Shown: one piece after another, positions 58,954 through 64,000 of the stretch
Layout of the letters: each line of letters opens with the position of its first letter
How positions within the stretch are numbered: position 1 is the first letter of the stretch
Assembly (NCBI GenBank): GCA_051453625.1
Contig: JBOZIK010000001.1
Location: 79,483,045 to 79,547,044, forward strand
DNA length: 64,000 bases
Direction: 5' to 3'
Source: Welwitschia mirabilis
Taxonomy: Eukaryota > Gnetophyta > Gnetopsida > Welwitschiales
Notes under the pieces: generated by a model
What the model saw: the letters and a program-made list of their open reading frames with translations, nothing else
Databases searched by the model: none
What the model was told of the DNA's origin: nothing
Position numbers and translations under genes: made by a program

Positions 58954-60419
58954 ACTGCAACAAACCAGTTTTAGGCTGGACTTAAGAAGCATGAAAAACA
59001 TGATACACATTTTCTACTAAAACAAAATTTAACTTATAAGACATGATTAAACATTATAGTGGATCAATTAAATTGTAACTAAGAGACTACCTCTCAGTTT
59101 CCAGAGGATACATCTCAGGAGAACTATACAAGGATAGCTCTCCTGATTAACAGCACATCCCAAGTTAGAGTTATTTAAAATTCTCATTTAGGAATACACT
59201 AGAGGAGTAGGTTATGGTCGAATGGTTGGTTGCATCCACAGTGAAGTAATCATGCCTATGTATCCTCATCCAGAGGAGTTTAGACTATACATAGTTCTAT
59301 CTTAGATCTCATTCCCATCTCCATTAATACACATGAGCATATGATAGATCATCTCAGTCCATGTCAATGGCATATGAGTAAATTTTTCATAAACAAATGT
59401 AAGAATGCAATATTCAATTCAACTAGAAGAAGAGTATGATGACACACTGAAATGAAATGATAATAATAAGCATCATAGCTTTGTCTATATATATATATAT
59501 ATATATATACACACTCTCTCCCTCATCTTAGTATCAGACAATGAGAGGAATAATATCAATAGTATAACATTATGTAGAAATGCAATTAACACACAAGTAT
59601 ACACACACACACACATGCCATTTTGTTAGGGTACCTTATAGCTACTTCTTTTATAATACGATATAATGAATCTAATGACATGTAAATATATAAAATGCCC
59701 AAAGGAACTACTCCATATGCCACTGAATTTAATTACTAGTTTCAATAGAATTGATATAATAGAAGTTAAAGGATAAGCTAATTATGTGTGTAGCTATTTT
59801 TCAACTACATCATAAAAAAATATATCACTAATGATATATTATTTTGTACAAAAGATAATAAATAAATACTTAAAGCATTCAATTTATGAGCATGAACATG
59901 TAAGGTAATAAGTTTAAGCTGCATATCTAGATTGCGATAAGGCATATTTAGGTAATCATAAACACTAAGGAATGTGCTAAACCTACATCATTGGATAACT
60001 ATATCATGCATAATATGAATATATTGAATCACATAAACACATAACTTTATGATAGGGGAAAACCATAACCACTTCTTTTATAATGTTGACATAGTAACTA
60101 AATCTATAAATTTAATTGCCTGCAATGTCAACAATATCAAAACAAAATTTAGGTCAGATTATGTTCTATACACATGTTTATATATTTACCTCTAAAAGCC
60201 ATCACAACATAGTGAATTTGTTTAACTATCTAAGCCTTCTATTAGGTTCAAGGTGTTTTCTACCTTGTCATTGTGATTCCTATTATCAATATTTTTTAAG
60301 TTATTTTTACTAAATTGATGTTCTTATTGATCAAAATGATATTAGTTCCTCTAATATATTTCAAGATAATAGTTAAGCATATCTACCTTCATAATACACT
60401 TATAACATTTTGCATATGA

Positions 60420-60839
60420 GACAACTAAATATCAAATAATATAATTTTATGCATATGATATATATATACTATACTATAATATAATGTAGCATGCATGTAA
60501 TGATATAGAATAAAATATTACATTATTGTGCATATTTTATAGTAGAATATCATGTAATATTAGGCACATGAGATGATATAATTTAGTACAATATAATATT
60601 AAGCAAAGTACAGTATAGATTAACATAACCTAATATAAGAGAATATGATTCATATTACAAAAATATGATTTAATATGATTTAGTATAATATATGATACAA
60701 TAATATAATATAACATAATCTATTATAAGTATAAACTAATCTAATATAATATGATATTATATGTATATGCATTATTATGGATATAATAAAAGATATTAGA
60801 ATATATTATAATATCATATCATATAATATGACATATAAG

Positions 60840-60884
<45 letters not shown>

Positions 60885-61740
60885 CTAAGATAATGTTATA
60901 TATTGTGATATAATGTAATACATAATATATGTATAGCATAATGTATTATGTAACATAATATACATGAGAAATAGTTCAATATACATGAAGTATAATATCA
61001 TGTAATATAATGTAATTACAATCTAAATAACATAAGATATATAACATTCTTCATAGAAGATAATGAAATATAATCTAATGTGGCATATTACAATAATGAC
61101 AATATCCTATAATATNNNNNNNNNNNNNNNNNNNNNNNNNNNNNNNNNNNNNNNNNNNNNNNNNNNNNNNNNNNNNNNNNNNNNNNNNNNNNNNNNNNNN
61201 NNNNNNNNNNNNNNNNNNNNNNNNNNNNNNNNNNNNNNNNNNNNNNNNNNNNNNNNNNNNNNNNNNNNNNNNNNNNNNNNNNNNNNNNNNNNNNNNNNNN
61301 NNNAAGAAAATTTTTTATAACCTAATATAATATATGTGGAGTATAATATGTTATGATATAATATGCAATATCATATATATGAAAATAATATAATATGAAT
61401 GTAATGTAATATAATATTATAATATAAAATATGCAATATAATATATATGAAAATAATATAATATGAATGTAATGTAATATAATATTATAATATAAAATAT
61501 TGTATAATATAATATATAGCATAACATAATATAATATAAAATGATACAATACAATGAAATACTATATATTTAAATAATATAATACAATGAAATACTATAT
61601 ATTTAAATAATATAATATAATAGAGTATAATATAATATATTATAATATAATATAATGTTATTTTATATCATGATATAATTTAATATTACACATATATATT
61701 AGGCATATGTTTTAGATGTAATATAATAATATATTATTAA
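60420..61740. repeat. AT-only low-complexity block of the 5' LTR
   Basis: Same type as 53270-54020 but longer, with a 40-bp (TA)n run at 60842-60881, a gap at 61116-61303, and internal short duplications (AATATATATGAAAATAATATAATATGAATGTA-type words at 61370 and 61438; a 36-bp ATACTATATATTTAAATAAT repeat at 61558-61610). Confidence 0.85.
61116..61303. other. Assembly gap (188 N)
   Basis: Run of N inside the AT-only block; true length unknown. Confidence 0.95.
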
Positions 61741-62051
61741 TAAATTAAGACATAGTAATAAATAATTGATTTATATTTATAAACATATATATTTTTCTTA
61801 CGCTTGCTTCCTAGGATGTGGTTCCACATGGTTGTAACTCAAAAAAAAAAAATGAAAAAAGAAAAAATAAAGAAAGAAAATAACTAATCTGTATTAATTT
61901 TATACCCAAAAATTATTGTTTCATATTCTAATTTTTGTAGACCATTATTTAAATTAGAATCTACAATAAACCCTTTGATCAATAATTTATTTTAATTGGT
62001 TAAAACGACTAAGGTGGTGTTGTATTTACATAAGTTTGAAGAGTACACTAT

Positions 62052-62061
62052 NNNNNNNNNN
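62052..62061. other. Assembly gap (10 N), probably about 3 bp
   Basis: The flanks GAGTACACTAT | CCAACCCTC compare with GAGTACACTATCTTCCAATCCTC in the 3' LTR, suggesting only CTT is missing. Confidence 0.75.
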
Positions 62062-62455
62062 CCAACCCTCTATTTTCTTAAAACAAAAATAAGACCGGAC
62101 AATAACTATATTAGAGCAAGTCCTTAGCAACTTATCATTCTAAGTAAAAGTCTGGTGTACACATTTTGTTTTAGTGACCACAAATTGGGCAAGAAAAAGA
62201 AAACCTCAAATCTATAAGAAAAAATTACGTCTTTAATGGACGACAAAATCAGATAGTGTGTGAATCATACCAATGCATAAAGCTCCCATGTTTGTTTCTC
62301 TGAAGCCAAAATTAATTCTATTTTAAGTTGTGTTCTTCACATAGGGTGCCTGGATAGCAGTTTTTTTTTTCCCTCCAGACTGAGGTTTTGAAATTCTCAC
62401 ATCTTATTGTATCCTTCGCTCCTGTCACTTGCCTCTTTTTTTAACATACTTTGAA

Positions 62456-62900
62456 ATGGCGATGCCAGAAATTATGCTCAAGGAAACCATGGAATTGAAG
62501 AAAATAAAACCTTTGATGTCTCTGGCAGAAAGCCGAGAACAATCTCTGGAAGTTGTAGAAACGTTGTTACTTCTGGAGAGATGAACAGTTCAACAGTGCC
62601 TTTCAAGAAAGGATGACCGTCGATCCTGCGAAACAAGCAAACGATTCCAAAGCAAAATTTTCACCAAATGGATTTGCATGCAGTTTAAGCAATTTATCGG
62701 AGTTAGAAAAGAAGCAACGACATGAGGAAAAATTTAGCGTGGCATTGCAGTTATCTAAGGAGGAGAAACACTTGTCTCGTGTCGCTAGATTTAGTCACTC
62801 CCAATCAGCTGTATTGAACATAAGATCTTCTTTGAAAACTAAATTATCTGGGAAGAAGAACTTAAAGCAGAGCACCTTGAAGAAGGCTTGTGGTGATTGA
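62456..62900 (+). pseudogene. Gene-like segment, possibly captured, antisense to the element
   Basis: Two overlapping frames. The first (62456-62584) starts MAMPEIMLKETMELKKIKP and ends LLLLER before a TGA. A second frame, open from about 62574 with an ATG at 62613, reads DEQFNSAFQERMTVDPAK, then KFSPNGFACSLSNLSELEKK, and ends TLKKACGD at 62900. Composition is soluble and charged, unlike random AT-rich DNA. The corresponding segments in the 3' LTR (54704-54922, 56780-57223) carry stops from C-to-T and G-to-A changes. All copies share the frame break near 62580. The family is not recognised; no domain is evident. Confidence 0.4.
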
Positions 62901-63243
62901 GCATAGAGAAAGGGCCAATATGGTTTTCTCATTGCTCTCATCTTCTCAGCACCTAGATTATTTTTTTTGCACCTTGGATCTTTTTCTGTGTATTGTTTCA
63001 TGCTTTTGTGCTTTTTCTTCTACCTTCATCTGTCTTTCTAGTGGGATCCTTTCTGTATGATGCCTACACCTCCGTGCATTTTCTGTAGTCATGCACTTCT
63101 CCCATGCTTCTTTTCACATGTGCATTGCCTTCATCTTTCACTCTTCTGCTACGCTTGTGTCTAACTCAAATAAACCAGACACCATCATTCTCAGACTGTG
63201 CTTTGCAGTCATTAGAGAAAGAAACCACCTCATGCAAATCCAC

Positions 63244-63417
63244 TCATAGCAAATCCACCTCAAATAAAAATCCGTCCTTAAGATTGTAAGATAGAAGTTG
63301 CAAAATTCTGACATGCAAAGGGCCATCGGCACTATGCTTACTGGCCTTTTCCAACAAAAGGGTGCATAGATTTAGCGTTGCTATGAGTCTTTCCAAACCA
63401 CTCTGCACAACTGACAC
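63244..63417 (-). pseudogene. Gene-like 57-codon frame, copy in 5' LTR
   Basis: Open 174-base frame, starting VSVVQSGLERLIATLNL and ending EVDLL before TGA. It is the counterpart of 57614-57787. It has the same length, no indels and no internal stops despite many substitutions. Upstream of its 5' TGA the frame is broken here, while the other copy stays open further. Confidence 0.4.
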
Positions 63418-64000
63418 TCAAGTTGGCTTCAAAAAATAGAGAAAAGTTGCTGGAAATGGTGATGCACCTGCTCCTACATGCCATTGAGTTAGAGTCATAG
63501 CTGCATCCTCATAGCACAGGAGCATCTCCGGAATTTAATGCATCTTTGATTTTTTACCATCCTAAATTCATTGGATCTTACAGATGCATCAATGAAATAT
63601 GCAATTCCTTGGTTTTGACAGGTTAAATTGCTTACGTCATCATATTATAGCACAATAGTTGGATAACTTTAATAAATGTCTCCTTATGAAGGTACTCAAG
63701 GAGAAAGCCTGAGGCCTTTAATTACTACCTCTATAACCTCTAAAACTTGATTAATCTTTATTTTGATAGCTTTTAAAATGATACTTTATTAACTTCATAT
63801 ACTCACATATTTTACCCTCTATTAATTTCATTATGCTAGTTATACCCTTTCATAAAAATCTAATCTATTCCTCATTGGTACTGCCCTCTACTTTTTATAT
63901 TGCATCATATTTGTCCATTCTTAACTACTATCCCTCACTACACTTATACCTTTATTATATTTATGTATATATATGTATATGGATACTTCCTCTAGTAATT

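Larger units (their letters stand above)
51571..64000 (-). mobile_element. LTR element with giant LTRs and a 115-bp internal region
   Basis: Minus-strand element. The 3' LTR is 51571-58840, the internal region 58841-58955, and the 5' LTR starts at 58956 and runs past the window edge. The left LTR starts (minus) TGTAACACCCC and ends TTGTGACA; the right ends GTTTGTTGCA. The internal part contains a perfect 12-base initiator-tRNA-Met primer site and a clear polypurine tract and nothing coding. The LTRs are colinear over their length apart from a 2-kb duplication and a 0.25-kb segment in the left copy. LTR starts of this type belong to plant gypsy elements. No gag or pol is present, so it is non-autonomous. 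Confidence 0.7.
58956..64000 (-). repeat. 5' LTR (at least 5.0 kb, cut by window edge)
   Basis: Colinear with 51571-58840 minus its extra 2-kb unit and 0.25-kb segment. Base 64000 corresponds to about 58560 in the left LTR, so roughly 0.25-0.3 kb should remain outside the window. It includes AT block 60420-61740 with a 188-N gap, gene-like sequences at 62456-62900 and 63244-63417, and a TATA motif at 59648-59659. Confidence 0.7.

Noticed and set aside
58941-58954. tRNA-Met gene fragment
   Set aside because: Only the 12-base primer-binding complement is present, placed exactly between LTR end and internal region; no tRNA fold surrounds it. No tRNA or rRNA gene was seen anywhere in the window.

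Overview
The window reads as nuclear DNA of a higher plant. It is strongly AT-rich, has eight runs of N (assembly gaps), and is dominated by old, decayed plant-type retroelements: Ty3/gypsy elements of the Ogre/Tat/Athila (OTA) kind, Ty1/copia elements, L1-type LINEs, and a gypsy LTR family beginning TGTAACACCCC. Species cannot be told from the sequence. A large repeat-rich genome is likely; a monocot such as a palm is only a guess. Nearly all retroelement reading frames are broken by C-to-T and G-to-A changes, so most features are pseudogene fragments recognised by pieced-together translation.

Layout. 1-1440: 3' end of a copia-like element (possibly Maximus/SIRE type) with a polypurine tract and an LTR-like segment holding about 14 copies of a GGGGTYGACYAGA-like motif. 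2600-3780: two diverged copies of a gypsy-LTR-like segment around a GA/poly-G tract. 6033-6370: a copia-like LTR with its primer-binding site. About 7330-8290: reverse transcriptase of a LINE, minus strand. 13476-23640: a complete but dead OTA gypsy element on the minus strand with two LTRs, tRNA-Asp-like primer site, gag, protease, reverse transcriptase, RNase H and integrase. 26690-28065: a 0.69-kb tandem duplication. 28155-39511: a minus-strand copia element split by a 6.6-kb non-autonomous OTA-type element (30241-36865, plus strand) flanked by a perfect 5-bp duplication, AAGAG.

42100-43640 is the only stretch that looks genic: base composition changes, CpG appears, and an intact 183-codon coiled-coil reading frame lies on the minus strand (42675-43226). 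43640-51240 is mostly featureless AT-rich DNA with pyrimidine-rich and GA/TA microsatellite stretches and two large gaps.

51390-64000 holds the most unusual object. A LINE ORF1 fragment (DUF4283-like) is cut at 51571 by a minus-strand LTR element whose two LTRs are about 7.3 kb and at least 5.0 kb, while only 115 bp separate them, essentially a primer-binding site and a polypurine tract. Both LTRs carry a long AT-rich low-complexity block and gene-like segments in U3, including a 57-codon frame kept open at identical length in both copies. The right end of this element lies beyond the window.
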